In this document: one piece after another, positions 46,063 to 54,347 of the stretch
Position numbering within the stretch: position 1 is the stretch's first letter
Layout: every line of letters begins with the position of its first letter
Assembly: GCA_030750975.1 (NCBI GenBank)
Contig: JASMHC010000013.1
Coordinates: 1-61,261, forward strand
Reading direction: 5' to 3'
Origin: Paracoccaceae bacterium
GTDB lineage: Bacteria > Pseudomonadota > Alphaproteobacteria > Rhodobacterales > Rhodobacteraceae
Length of the DNA stretch: 61,261 nucleotides
Notes under the pieces: generated by a model
Database searches by the model: none
What the model saw: only the letters and a program-made list of their open reading frames with translations
Told to the model about the DNA's origin: nothing
Position numbers and translations under genes: made by a program

Positions 46063-46653
46063 TCAGTCTTCTGCCGTTTCGTTCAGCTCCATATGGCCGC
46101 CGGACTTGGCCAGAATGCGGCGCAGCATCGGTTCGAAAAACTCAAGCGGTTTGGTCGGATAATCGGGGTCAAAGGCTTTCTGATCGTATTCATGGCAGAA
46201 ATACCGGCAGTCTTCCCAATGCGGGCTGTCGCGGTACTTGTCGCGGGCATTGCGGTCGCCGCCCAGATGGTGGTTGTAATACCAGCCCTGAAACACGCAA
46301 TGGTGCTTTAATATCCAATAGGTTTTTTCGCTGACATAGGGTTTCATCATCGCCGCTGACAGTTCGCCATGGTTATAGGGTGACAGGATATCGCCGGTGT
46401 CATGGATCAGCGCGGCCACCACCAGTTCCTCATCCGCCCCGTCCTCGTAAGCGCGGGTCGCGGCTTGGAGCGAGTGTTGGTAGCGGTTCACCGGATAGGG
46501 TGTCCAGTCTTCGTCCAACGACCGGATGGCATCAAGGATCCGATCGGGCAGGGCGGCGTTATAGGCCTCTTCATATTCCATAACGGCGTCCCAATCCGCC
46601 TTGGTCGCTGTCTCGAACGAGGTCCATTTCGGTTTGTGGCTTTTGTCCAGCAT
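46063..46653 (-). CDS. HD-domain protein, possible diiron oxygenase
   Basis: A 196-residue soluble protein. Metal ligands of the HD fold are visible: H60, then H84-D85 (LIHDTGD), H95, H117/H118 and D157. The H60 to H84 spacing is 24, equal to that in PhnZ. The late C-terminal aspartate in CHEYDQKAFDPDY resembles the sixth ligand in the HD oxygenases (PhnZ, TmpB, myo-inositol oxygenase). Ordinary HD phosphohydrolases need only four ligands, so an oxygenase is suggested, not proven. ATG at 46653 follows AGGGAA; the frame to 46707 has no such site. It is divergent from the LysR gene, which probably controls it. Confidence 0.75.
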   Translation of the reverse strand: MLDKSHKPKWTSFETATKADWDAVMEYEEAYNAALPDRILDAIRSLDEDWTPYPVNRYQHSLQAATRAYEDGADEELVVAALIHDTGDILSPYNHGELSAAMMKPYVSEKTYWILKHHCVFQGWYYNHHLGGDRNARDKYRDSPHWEDCRYFCHEYDQKAFDPDYPTKPLEFFEPMLRRILAKSGGHMELNETAED

Positions 46654-46752
46654 GGCAGGTTCCCTGAATTGTCCTTCACGGCAGGTTAGCCGCAATCCAA
46701 TAAGCAAAAAAATGAATTGAATTGCTCAAACTGATCAAGAATAGTTATCGCT

Positions 46753-47592
46753 ATGCAGATCGAAGCCGTGCAGACATTTCTGACCATTGCACGCCTTGGC
46801 GGGTTTCACGCCGCGGCGCGCCAGCTGAACCTGACCCAAACGGCGGTCAGTGCCCGCATTCGCGTGCTGGAACAGTCCTTGGGATCGGTCTTGTTTGATC
46901 GCGGCCCGTCCGGCGCACGATTGACAGCGGCGGGGCGGCAATTTCGCCCCTATGCCGAACAATTGGTGCGCACGTGGGAATCGGCCGCCTCGGGTCTGTC
47001 GGGCCGCTATCACGCGCGGTCCTCGCTGCGGCTGGGGGTGCAATTGTCAATCTGGGATCCGGTGCTGGTTGATCTGGCCATCTGGCTTGAGCAGGCGCGC
47101 GGCAAGTTGCCGATGACACTGAATTATGACCACACGCTGGATATGGTGGACGCGGTTCAGCAGCATCTGGTGGATGTCGCCTTGGTCAACCAGCCCCCGC
47201 AAGGGGCCGAGGTCGAAGCGGTGGCGCTTCAGCCCGAAGTGCTGGAACTGGTATCAAACAGGCCGATGGCGCTGGGCGAAGGTGATCCGCTGTTCATCAA
47301 TCTTGATCTGGGTCATCAATATGCCGCCCAGTGGCAGGGGATCATTCCCCTTCAAATGCGCCAGCAGATCGTGCTGGGGGGTGCCCAAATGGGGCTGCGT
47401 TATCTGAAAATGCGCGGCGGGATCGGGTTTTTCCCAAGGGCGATGATCAAAGGTGATCTGGCCTCGGGCCATCTGTTCAAGGTTGACCAAGCGCCGTCGA
47501 TCAGACTGGATTGTCTGGCGGTTTACCGCCGTGAAGCGGAAACAGAGGAACAGATCGCCGAGGTTCTGACCGGCCTGCGCCATATCCGATAG
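46753..47592 (+). CDS. LysR-family transcriptional regulator
   Basis: A 279-residue regulator. The N-terminal winged helix (residues 1-60, MQIEAVQTFLTIARLGGFHAAARQLNLTQ... with the usual TAVSARIRVLE recognition part) is followed by a LysR ligand-binding domain. It starts 100 bases from the divergent HD-domain gene, the standard arrangement for a LysR regulator and its target. The domain is somewhat short (usual length is near 300). Effector unknown. Confidence 0.9.
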   Translation: MQIEAVQTFLTIARLGGFHAAARQLNLTQTAVSARIRVLEQSLGSVLFDRGPSGARLTAAGRQFRPYAEQLVRTWESAASGLSGRYHARSSLRLGVQLSIWDPVLVDLAIWLEQARGKLPMTLNYDHTLDMVDAVQQHLVDVALVNQPPQGAEVEAVALQPEVLELVSNRPMALGEGDPLFINLDLGHQYAAQWQGIIPLQMRQQIVLGGAQMGLRYLKMRGGIGFFPRAMIKGDLASGHLFKVDQAPSIRLDCLAVYRREAETEEQIAEVLTGLRHIR

Positions 47593-47609
47593 GCCAGACC
47601 CCGCTTTGC

Positions 47610-47951
47610 TTAATCTTCGCTCAGCTCGTCAAAGCATTCCAGCGCCTTGGCCGCATACATCATCGCCGGACCGCCGCCCATCTGGATGGTCATGGCCAGA
47701 ACGTCCGAGATTTCGTCGCGCGATGCGCCAATGCGGATCAGGGTCTGGATGTGAAGAACGATACAGGTCTCGCAGCCGGTGGCGATGGCAATGCCAAGTG
47801 CCACGAACTCCTTGGTTTTGTAATCCAGCGGGCCGTCGCCGTCTTTCACCGCTTTGCCAAGTGCGCCAAAGGCTTTGGTTGCGGCGGGATGGGCTTTGTT
47901 AAGGGTGCGCAATTGTGATTTCGTGTCGCTCAGCTTGTCTTTCCAGCTCAT
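47610..47951 (-). CDS. Carboxymuconolactone decarboxylase/AhpD-like protein
   Basis: A 113-residue all-helical protein with the redox motif C60-ETC63-IVLH67 characteristic of AhpD-like members of this family. The name of the family comes from a decarboxylase, but proteins with CxxC-x3-H generally act as thiol peroxidase or reductase partners. It is convergent with the LysR gene and stands alone. Confidence 0.87.
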   Translation of the reverse strand: MSWKDKLSDTKSQLRTLNKAHPAATKAFGALGKAVKDGDGPLDYKTKEFVALGIAIATGCETCIVLHIQTLIRIGASRDEISDVLAMTIQMGGGPAMMYAAKALECFDELSED

Positions 47952-48023
47952 TTGAATTCCATTTCTTGAATATCATATGAGCACCCCCAAAGCACGGCGT
48001 GAAATGTCGTTCCTTGATCCTGA

Positions 48024-48674
48024 TCAGAAACTGCGCCGGGCAATCAAACAAAGATTGTTGGCGGGCATCTCGATCACCTCGGCAGGCTCCAGACCGGCCT
48101 GGGTGATCCATTCGAGCATGTCGAAATCGTCCTTGTACCCGATCTCGGGGTTATGGGCGGTCAGGTTTTGGTGAAACCGGGCATCCCCTTCGCTGGTCAA
48201 TGCGCCTGCCCGCATGAAGGGTCCATAAATGATCAGCTGACCGGCAGGGGCAAGGGCCTGGGCGCATTCGTTCAATATGGCTTTGGTGTGCGCTTCCGTA
48301 ATCAGGTGAAACAGGTTGCCGATATGGATCACGTCCACCTCGACCGTGATCCCCCAGCCGGGATTGGCCGCGTTCAGTTCGACCGGAGCGGCGATGTTGT
48401 CGGCGCCGCTATGGGCGATCCACGCGCTTATGGATGCGATCCGCTCGGGGTCGACATCTGTCGGCTGGAACCGCCAGTCGGGCAGACCCGCCGCGTAATG
48501 AACGGTGTTTTCCCCCGTGCCTGAGGCGATTTCAAGAAACCGCCCGCTTTTGCCCAGACGGGCCTGCAGAAGGTCCAGGATCGGTCCCTTTATCCGTGGC
48601 GAATGGGGCGCAAACAGGCGTCCGTCTTCGCCCTTGTCGGCCCTGTTGGCTGTTTCGGGAAGATCGGGCTTCAT
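48024..48674 (-). CDS. DUF938 SAM-dependent methyltransferase-like protein
   Basis: A 216-residue protein with a class I methyltransferase fold. Motif I is FLEIASGTGENTVHYA near residue 46 and the acidic loop is PTDVDPERI near 73. The start region RLFAPHSPRIKGPIL matches the DUF938 family, whose substrate is unknown. Its start overlaps the FAD-oxidoreductase stop by four bases, so it is the last gene of an MFS-oxidoreductase-methyltransferase operon. Confidence 0.85.
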   Translation of the reverse strand: MKPDLPETANRADKGEDGRLFAPHSPRIKGPILDLLQARLGKSGRFLEIASGTGENTVHYAAGLPDWRFQPTDVDPERIASISAWIAHSGADNIAAPVELNAANPGWGITVEVDVIHIGNLFHLITEAHTKAILNECAQALAPAGQLIIYGPFMRAGALTSEGDARFHQNLTAHNPEIGYKDDFDMLEWITQAGLEPAEVIEMPANNLCLIARRSF

Positions 48675-49744
48675 GTGGCAAACCTCTTCGGTGAAAGCTG
48701 GTCAACGATGTCCTGATCCAGTTCGGCCGACCGGCCAAGGATCAGGTCGGCGGCCAACTGGCTGGCGGCGGGGGCAGACAGGAAACCATAGCCGCCCTGA
48801 CCGCATAGCCAGAAGAAATCGGGCTGGGCGGTGTCATGGCCGATCACCAGATGACGATCGGGCGAGAAAGTGCGCAAACCCGCCCAGTTGGACTGCACGC
48901 GGGTGACATCTTCGGTGACAACCTCTTGGTATTGGGCGATCCCTTCGGCCAGCACCATATCATCGGCCCAGGCGTCATGTGGCGTGGTCGGGTCTTCCTC
49001 GGCCGGGGACACGCAGAGCGATCCCGCATCGGGCTTGGCGTACCAGCCTTCGCCGACACCGAAGAACATCGGCCAGCCGGACACCGCATGCCCGCCGGGG
49101 GCGGGGATGCGGGCAACCGAGCGGCGGCAGGGCAGGAACCCGATGGGGGCAACCCCGGCAAGCCTTGCCGTTTCATCGGCCCATGCGCCCGAGGCGTTAA
49201 CCAGCAGGTCGGCCTCGAAGTCGCGCTTTGCCGTCTTGACGCACCAGCGGGGTTCCTTGCTGATTGCCGTCGCTCTGGCCCCGGTGACGATCTCTCCGCC
49301 ATTGGCACGGATCGTTTTGGCGAAATCCTGCATCATGCGGTCGGTGTCGATATCCCATGCGGCCGCATGATACCCCGCACCGGTGATGATTTCGGGGTTC
49401 AGGATCGGCACCTTGGCGCAAGCCTCATCAACCGAAATCGCCTCAAGGTTCATCGTTTTTATGTCCGACGCCAGCGCCGCGTCCTCGCCCGCCTTGGCAA
49501 CCACCATCAACCCGCGTGGCGACAGGTAATCCGTTTGCTCAAGATAAAACGGCCCGCTTGCCCGCGCCAGAGCGACGGTCGAGGACATGCCGTAATTCGC
49601 CTCGTACAGGGCCATGGACCGGCCCGAGCTGTGATAGGCCAGTGCGTCTTCGGCCTCAAGCAGCGTGACCTTGGCAAACGGTGCCAATCGCGCCCCGGCC
49701 GAAAGCCCGGCAATGCCGCCGCCGATGATAAGTATCTCTGTCAT
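48671..49744 (-). CDS. FAD-dependent oxidoreductase (D-amino-acid oxidase/glycine oxidase-like)
   Basis: A 357-residue DAO-family flavoprotein. The dinucleotide site IIGGGIAGLSAGARLA is at the N-terminus and a GLRTFSPDRHLVIG segment near residue 300 is typical of the family. Arg near 300 may bind the substrate carboxylate. ATG at 49744 is used; ATG at 49750 adds two residues and is equally possible, since no clear ribosome binding site is seen. It lies 32 bases after the MFS gene, so the transporter may import the amino acid that is oxidised. Confidence 0.83.
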   Translation of the reverse strand: MTEILIIGGGIAGLSAGARLAPFAKVTLLEAEDALAYHSSGRSMALYEANYGMSSTVALARASGPFYLEQTDYLSPRGLMVVAKAGEDAALASDIKTMNLEAISVDEACAKVPILNPEIITGAGYHAAAWDIDTDRMMQDFAKTIRANGGEIVTGARATAISKEPRWCVKTAKRDFEADLLVNASGAWADETARLAGVAPIGFLPCRRSVARIPAPGGHAVSGWPMFFGVGEGWYAKPDAGSLCVSPAEEDPTTPHDAWADDMVLAEGIAQYQEVVTEDVTRVQSNWAGLRTFSPDRHLVIGHDTAQPDFFWLCGQGGYGFLSAPAASQLAADLILGRSAELDQDIVDQLSPKRFAT

Positions 49745-49776
49745 GGCCATGACCGTGCCACGCGATGCGGCGGGTC

Positions 49777-51000
49777 TCAAGTGGCCAATTGGCCCGAAGG
49801 CGCCGAACCGCTACGTCCGCGCAACACAACCATGAGAATGATGCCGATATTCAATATGTTCCACGCGATGCCGTTCAGGAAGGCCCATTGATACGAGCCG
49901 GTGACATCAAATATCCAGCCCGACAGCCAGCCGCCCAGAGCCATGCCCAGAATGGTTGCCATCATCACAAACCCGACCCGTTCGCCCGCTTCTTTCGGGG
50001 GCATGTATTCGCGCACGATGATCGCATAGCTCGGGACGATCCCACCCTGAGACAGGCCGAATATCAGGCTGACCAGATAAAGCGAAACTATCCCGTCAAA
50101 CGGCAAATAAAGGAAAAGCGCAATGGCTTGCAGGGTCGAGCCGATCAGCAAAGTGGGCACCCCGCCGATCCTGTCGGCCAGCAGGCCTGAGATCAGGCGC
50201 GAGAAAACCCCGCCGACCAGCATCAGTGACAGAACCTCTGCCCCCACTGCCGGTCCATAGCCACGGTCCACGCTCAGCGATACGATATGAACCTGCGGCA
50301 TCGACATGGCGACGCAGCAGCCGATACCGGCAATTGCCAGCAGCCACATCAGCATGCGCGGCGAAAACCTTGTGCTTTGCGCCCGTGCCTGCGCGGCAAT
50401 GGCGACCTGCGCTGTCACTTCCTCGGGCACTTGTCGGCGCAAAAGCAAGGTCAGCGGCACCACGATACCTGTGACCGCCACCGCCAGCACCCAATAAGCC
50501 CCGCGCCAGCCGTAATCGGCCAGTACGCCCTCAAGCAGAAGGGGCCAGATCGCGCCTGCCAGATAATTGCCGCTCGCCGCAAGGGCGACGGCAATGCCAC
50601 GGCGTTTGTGGAACCACTGGCTGATATCGGCAATCAGCGGTCCGAAACTGGCCGCGGTGCCAAATCCCACCAGCAGGTGAAGCGCCGACACGATCGCGAA
50701 TGACGGCGACATGGCAGCCGCCGCAATGCCCAGCGACACGGCAACCGCCGCCGCGATCAGCGTGCGGCTGACCCCGAACCGGTCCACCGCTCGGCCTATA
50801 TAGTAATTGCCAAGGGCAAAGCCGATCATGGTCAGCGTATAGGGATAGGTGCTTGCCGCCCGCGCCACGCCGAATTCGGCCTCGACCGACGGCATGACGA
50901 CGATCACCGCCCACATGCCGACATTGCCAACCATGGCAATCAGCAAAGTCACGGCAAGGCGAAACCAAGCGTATCGGCTATCGAGGATCGTCTGGGTCAT
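49777..51000 (-). CDS. Major facilitator superfamily transporter
   Basis: A 407-residue carrier with 12 predicted membrane segments. The loop 2-3 motif is present in YYIGRAVDRFGVSRTLI, and again in half two (LISGLLADRIGGVPTLLIG). It resembles the oxalate/formate and monocarboxylate branch of the superfamily. It is the first gene before the FAD oxidoreductase and DUF938 genes. Substrate unknown. Confidence 0.87.
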   Translation of the reverse strand: MTQTILDSRYAWFRLAVTLLIAMVGNVGMWAVIVVMPSVEAEFGVARAASTYPYTLTMIGFALGNYYIGRAVDRFGVSRTLIAAAVAVSLGIAAAAMSPSFAIVSALHLLVGFGTAASFGPLIADISQWFHKRRGIAVALAASGNYLAGAIWPLLLEGVLADYGWRGAYWVLAVAVTGIVVPLTLLLRRQVPEEVTAQVAIAAQARAQSTRFSPRMLMWLLAIAGIGCCVAMSMPQVHIVSLSVDRGYGPAVGAEVLSLMLVGGVFSRLISGLLADRIGGVPTLLIGSTLQAIALFLYLPFDGIVSLYLVSLIFGLSQGGIVPSYAIIVREYMPPKEAGERVGFVMMATILGMALGGWLSGWIFDVTGSYQWAFLNGIAWNILNIGIILMVVLRGRSGSAPSGQLAT

Positions 51001-51139
51001 CGGGTCACGGTAGGGACGGGACTGGTGCTTGTATAGAGCGAAAAGAAACCGCCCCGCTGCATTTCAAAGACGGCAAAGCGAAAGGTAGGGTGCGTGATTT
51101 CACGCACCATTGCCCTAGGATCACACGCCGGTCGAATAG

Positions 51140-51171
51140 AAAAAGCCCCACCAAACGTGGCGGGGCTTTTT
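51140..51171 (-). terminator. Intrinsic terminator after the purine operon
   Basis: AAAAAGCCCC (51140-51149) pairs with GGGGCTTTTT (51162-51171), extended inward by ACCA/TGGC. On the minus strand the single weak position is a G-U pair, making a 13-bp stem that ends in a run of T. It lies 22 bases after the stop of the BMP binding-protein gene and should end the xdh operon. Confidence 0.85.
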
Positions 51172-51193
51172 AGAACCTATCAAAAGATCCGGC

Positions 51194-52267
51194 TTATTGC
51201 GGGATCGTGCCTTCCAGCCCTTCGACATAGAAGTTCATGCCGGCCAAAGTGCCGTCATCGGCGGTTTCGCCGTCGGCCAGCCAGACCGATCCGTCCTGCT
51301 TGTTGATCGGGCCGGTGAACGGCTCATACTCGCCCGAGGCAATCGCCGCGATCATCGCTTCGGCTTCCGCTTTCACGTCTGCCGGAACCGCGTCAGAGAT
51401 TTCGCCGATCTTGACCATGCCGGTGTCCATGCCGTCCCATGTGTCAACCGAGGTCCAGGTGCCGTCGATCACGGCCTGGGTCCGCTCGATATAATAGGGC
51501 GCCCAGTTGTCGATGATCGAGCTGACGCGCGGCAGCGGGCCAAACTCGGCCATGTCGGACGCCTGACCAAAGGTGATCACGCCACCCGCCGCTTCTGCCG
51601 CTGCCTGAGGCGCGGTGGAATCGGTGTGCTGCAAGATCACATCCGCACCCTGTTCGATCAGAACCTTGGCGGCGTCGGCTTCTTTCGCAGGGTCGAACCA
51701 TGTGAAGGCCCAGATGATCTTGAACTGAACGTCCGGGTTGACCTTGCGGGCATGCAGGTAGGCCGAGTTGATGCCACGGATCACTTCGGGGATCGGATAA
51801 GAACCGATGTAACCGACGATATTCGATTTGGTCATACGGCCCGCGATGGTGCCCTGAACCGCACGGCCTTCATAGAAACGGGCTGAATAGGTCGAAACGT
51901 TATCCGCGCGCTTGTATCCGGTGGCGTGCTCGAACTTCACATTCGGGAATTTCGCCGCGACATTGATGGTCGGGTCCATATAGCCGAAAGAGGTGGTAAA
52001 GATCAGATCCGCGCCTTCCAGCGCCATCTGTGTCATCACGCGCTCGGCATCCGGGCCTTCGGGCACGCTTTCGACATAGACGGTTTCCACCTCGTCGCCG
52101 AAATATTCCTCAACGGCCAGACGGCCTTCGTTATGTTCATAGGTCCAGCCGCCATCGCCGACGGGGCCGACATATACAAAGCCGACTTTGGTTTTTTCGT
52201 CGGCAAAGGCCGGAACCGCAAGGCCCAGCGCGACCGCCGCGCTTGTCAGTAGTTTGGTTAGTTTCAT
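51194..52267 (-). CDS. BMP-family periplasmic binding protein, probable purine/nucleoside receptor
   Basis: A 357-residue exported protein. The signal peptide is about residues 1-23 (AVPAFADE), followed by the BMP/PnrA fold (KVGFVYVGPVGDGGWTYEHNEG). Known BMP proteins bind nucleosides or purines. ATG at 52267 is preceded by GGGAGAG; the longer frame to 52582 overlaps the permease gene. It closes the operon after two permeases and the ATPase, directly linked with xdhABC, which supports a purine ligand such as xanthine, hypoxanthine or guanosine. Confidence 0.9.
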   Translation of the reverse strand: MKLTKLLTSAAVALGLAVPAFADEKTKVGFVYVGPVGDGGWTYEHNEGRLAVEEYFGDEVETVYVESVPEGPDAERVMTQMALEGADLIFTTSFGYMDPTINVAAKFPNVKFEHATGYKRADNVSTYSARFYEGRAVQGTIAGRMTKSNIVGYIGSYPIPEVIRGINSAYLHARKVNPDVQFKIIWAFTWFDPAKEADAAKVLIEQGADVILQHTDSTAPQAAAEAAGGVITFGQASDMAEFGPLPRVSSIIDNWAPYYIERTQAVIDGTWTSVDTWDGMDTGMVKIGEISDAVPADVKAEAEAMIAAIASGEYEPFTGPINKQDGSVWLADGETADDGTLAGMNFYVEGLEGTIPQ

Positions 52268-52308
52268 AATCAGGACTCTCCCAGGTATAGTTGGTTGCAA
52301 ATTGGCCC

Positions 52309-53229
52309 CTAGTTTGAGGCATGGAATATCTTGCCCAAAGCAGCCGGTGCCCGGCTGCGATCGGCAGACATGAAAACCAGCACGAGAATGGTTATCAGAT
52401 ATGGCGACATCGACAAGTACTCGACCGGAATTCTGGCCCCTGCGGCCTGCGCATTCAGCTGAAGCACCGTGATCCCGCCGTAAAGATAGGCACCGATCAG
52501 AACGCGCCAGGGTTTCCAGCTGGCAAAGACCACCAGCGCCAGCGCGATCCAGCCCGCGCCCGCGGTCATCCCCTCGGTCCATTGCGGCACGCGGATCAAG
52601 CTGATGAACGCCCCGCCAAGGCCGGCACAGGCCCCGCCGAACATGATCGCCAGAATGCGCACGCGCACCACCTTATAGCCCAGCGCATGGGCGGCGTCGT
52701 GGTTTTCACCGACCGCTTTCAGGATCAGGCCCGCGCGGCTGTATTTCAAAAAGGCCCAGGTGCCCGCAACAATGCCCAGCCCCAGATAAACCACCAGATC
52801 ATGGCCGAACAGGATCGGCCCGATCACCGGAATATCGGCCAGCGCCCCGAAATTCACCTTCGGCGTTGGCGGCGGTTTGACCCCCACATAATCCTGCCCG
52901 ATCAGGGCCGACAGCCCCAGCCCGAACAATGTCAGCGCCAGACCCGAGGCGACCTGATTGGCCAGCACGAACTGGGTCAGGAAGGCGAAAACCAGCGATA
53001 AAAGCGCCCCGCCAATGGCGGCCATGATAAACCCGAGGATCGGCGAGCCGGTCTCGAACGCCGTTACAAACCCGGCGACAGCGCCGACGATCATCATGCC
53101 TTCGACCCCAAGGTTCAGCACCCCGGCTTTTTCGACCACCAACTCGCCAATGGCGGCCAGCATGATCGGTGTTGCCGCAACCATCAACGAGGCGATCAGC
53201 AGGACCGGATTGATTGCCGAGAAATCCAT
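52309..53229 (-). CDS. ABC transporter permease, nucleoside type (second subunit)
   Basis: A 306-residue membrane protein of the BMP-associated permease family (COG1079), with about nine hydrophobic segments and the conserved GELVVEKAGVLNLGVEGMM near residue 28 and KAVGENHDAAHALGYKV near 195. Its ATG shares one base with the stop of the upstream permease gene, and AAGGAGG lies upstream. The frame extends further to 53703 but only inside that gene. Confidence 0.9.
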   Translation of the reverse strand: MDFSAINPVLLIASLMVAATPIMLAAIGELVVEKAGVLNLGVEGMMIVGAVAGFVTAFETGSPILGFIMAAIGGALLSLVFAFLTQFVLANQVASGLALTLFGLGLSALIGQDYVGVKPPPTPKVNFGALADIPVIGPILFGHDLVVYLGLGIVAGTWAFLKYSRAGLILKAVGENHDAAHALGYKVVRVRILAIMFGGACAGLGGAFISLIRVPQWTEGMTAGAGWIALALVVFASWKPWRVLIGAYLYGGITVLQLNAQAAGARIPVEYLSMSPYLITILVLVFMSADRSRAPAALGKIFHASN

Positions 53230-54311
53230 TACACGGCCTCCTTCTGACCAATGCGGACGCGGTAATTCGTCAGGAAATCCACCGCCAGCAGGAAGAACAG
53301 CAACATGCCCTGAAACACCTGAATGGCCGCCGATGGCAGGTTCAGCGTCATTTGCGCCATTTCGCCGCCGATATAGGTCAGCGCCAGCAACAGCCCCGCC
53401 AGCAGGATGCCCAGCGGGTGCAGGCGACCAAGGAAGGCGACGATAATGGCGGTAAAGCCATAGCCGACATTGAAATCGATGCTGACCACACCCGACGGGC
53501 CAGAGATTTCGAACATTCCGGCCAGCCCGGCCAATGCGCCCGACAGACCAAGGCAAATGACGACCAAACGCCCCGTATGCACCCCGGCAAACCCCGCGGC
53601 GCGCGGGGCTTCGCCGGTGACGCGGATATGAAAGCCCAACACGTGACGCCCCAGCAGAATATAGGCCATGATCACCGAGATCAGCGCCGCGACCACCCCC
53701 CAATGCATACCGGTGCCGGCAATGATTTCGGCATTATAGGCCGCTTCGTATTGCTGGAGATTGCGCGAACCGGGAAAGCCATAGCCCTCGGGGTTTTTCA
53801 ATGGGCCCAACGCCATCGCCGCGAGCAATTGCTCGGCGACGTAAACCAGCATCAGCGACACAAGGATTTCGTTGGTTCCGAACCGCGTTTTCAGCAGCGC
53901 CGGGATCATCGCCCAGAGAAATCCTCCAAGCCCCCCGAACAGGATCATCAGCGGGAAAATGAAAAACCCGTCCATCGGGTAAAACGCCAGGGCCACCGCC
54001 GCGCCACAGATCGCGCCGACGATATACTGGCCTTCCGCGCCGATATTCCAGATACCGGCCTTGAACCCCAACGCCAGACCTATGGCGATCAGGATCAGCG
54101 GCCCCGCCTTGATCAGCAATTGCGGCCGCGAATACGAAGCAAACGGCCCGAATAACGGATCCCAGAAGATCGTCTTGATCGCCTCGACCGGGGGCTTGCC
54201 CAAGGCGGCAAATAACAGCCCGCCGACGATCATCGTTGCGGCAACGGCGATCAGCGGGGTCAGATAGCTCCACATCTTTGACGGTTGCGGGCGTCGTTCC
54301 AGTCTTAGCAT
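53229..54311 (-). CDS. ABC transporter permease, nucleoside type (first subunit)
   Basis: A 360-residue permease of the COG4603 family with about ten hydrophobic segments and the pattern LILIAIGLALGFKAGIWNIGAEGQ near residue 72. It pairs with the following permease to form the channel. It starts 36 bases after the ATPase gene. Confidence 0.9.
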   Translation of the reverse strand: MLRLERRPQPSKMWSYLTPLIAVAATMIVGGLLFAALGKPPVEAIKTIFWDPLFGPFASYSRPQLLIKAGPLILIAIGLALGFKAGIWNIGAEGQYIVGAICGAAVALAFYPMDGFFIFPLMILFGGLGGFLWAMIPALLKTRFGTNEILVSLMLVYVAEQLLAAMALGPLKNPEGYGFPGSRNLQQYEAAYNAEIIAGTGMHWGVVAALISVIMAYILLGRHVLGFHIRVTGEAPRAAGFAGVHTGRLVVICLGLSGALAGLAGMFEISGPSGVVSIDFNVGYGFTAIIVAFLGRLHPLGILLAGLLLALTYIGGEMAQMTLNLPSAAIQVFQGMLLFFLLAVDFLTNYRVRIGQKEAV

Positions 54312-54347
54312 TGCGCCGCCTCCTGCACCGTTGTGTCGGGGGTTTGA

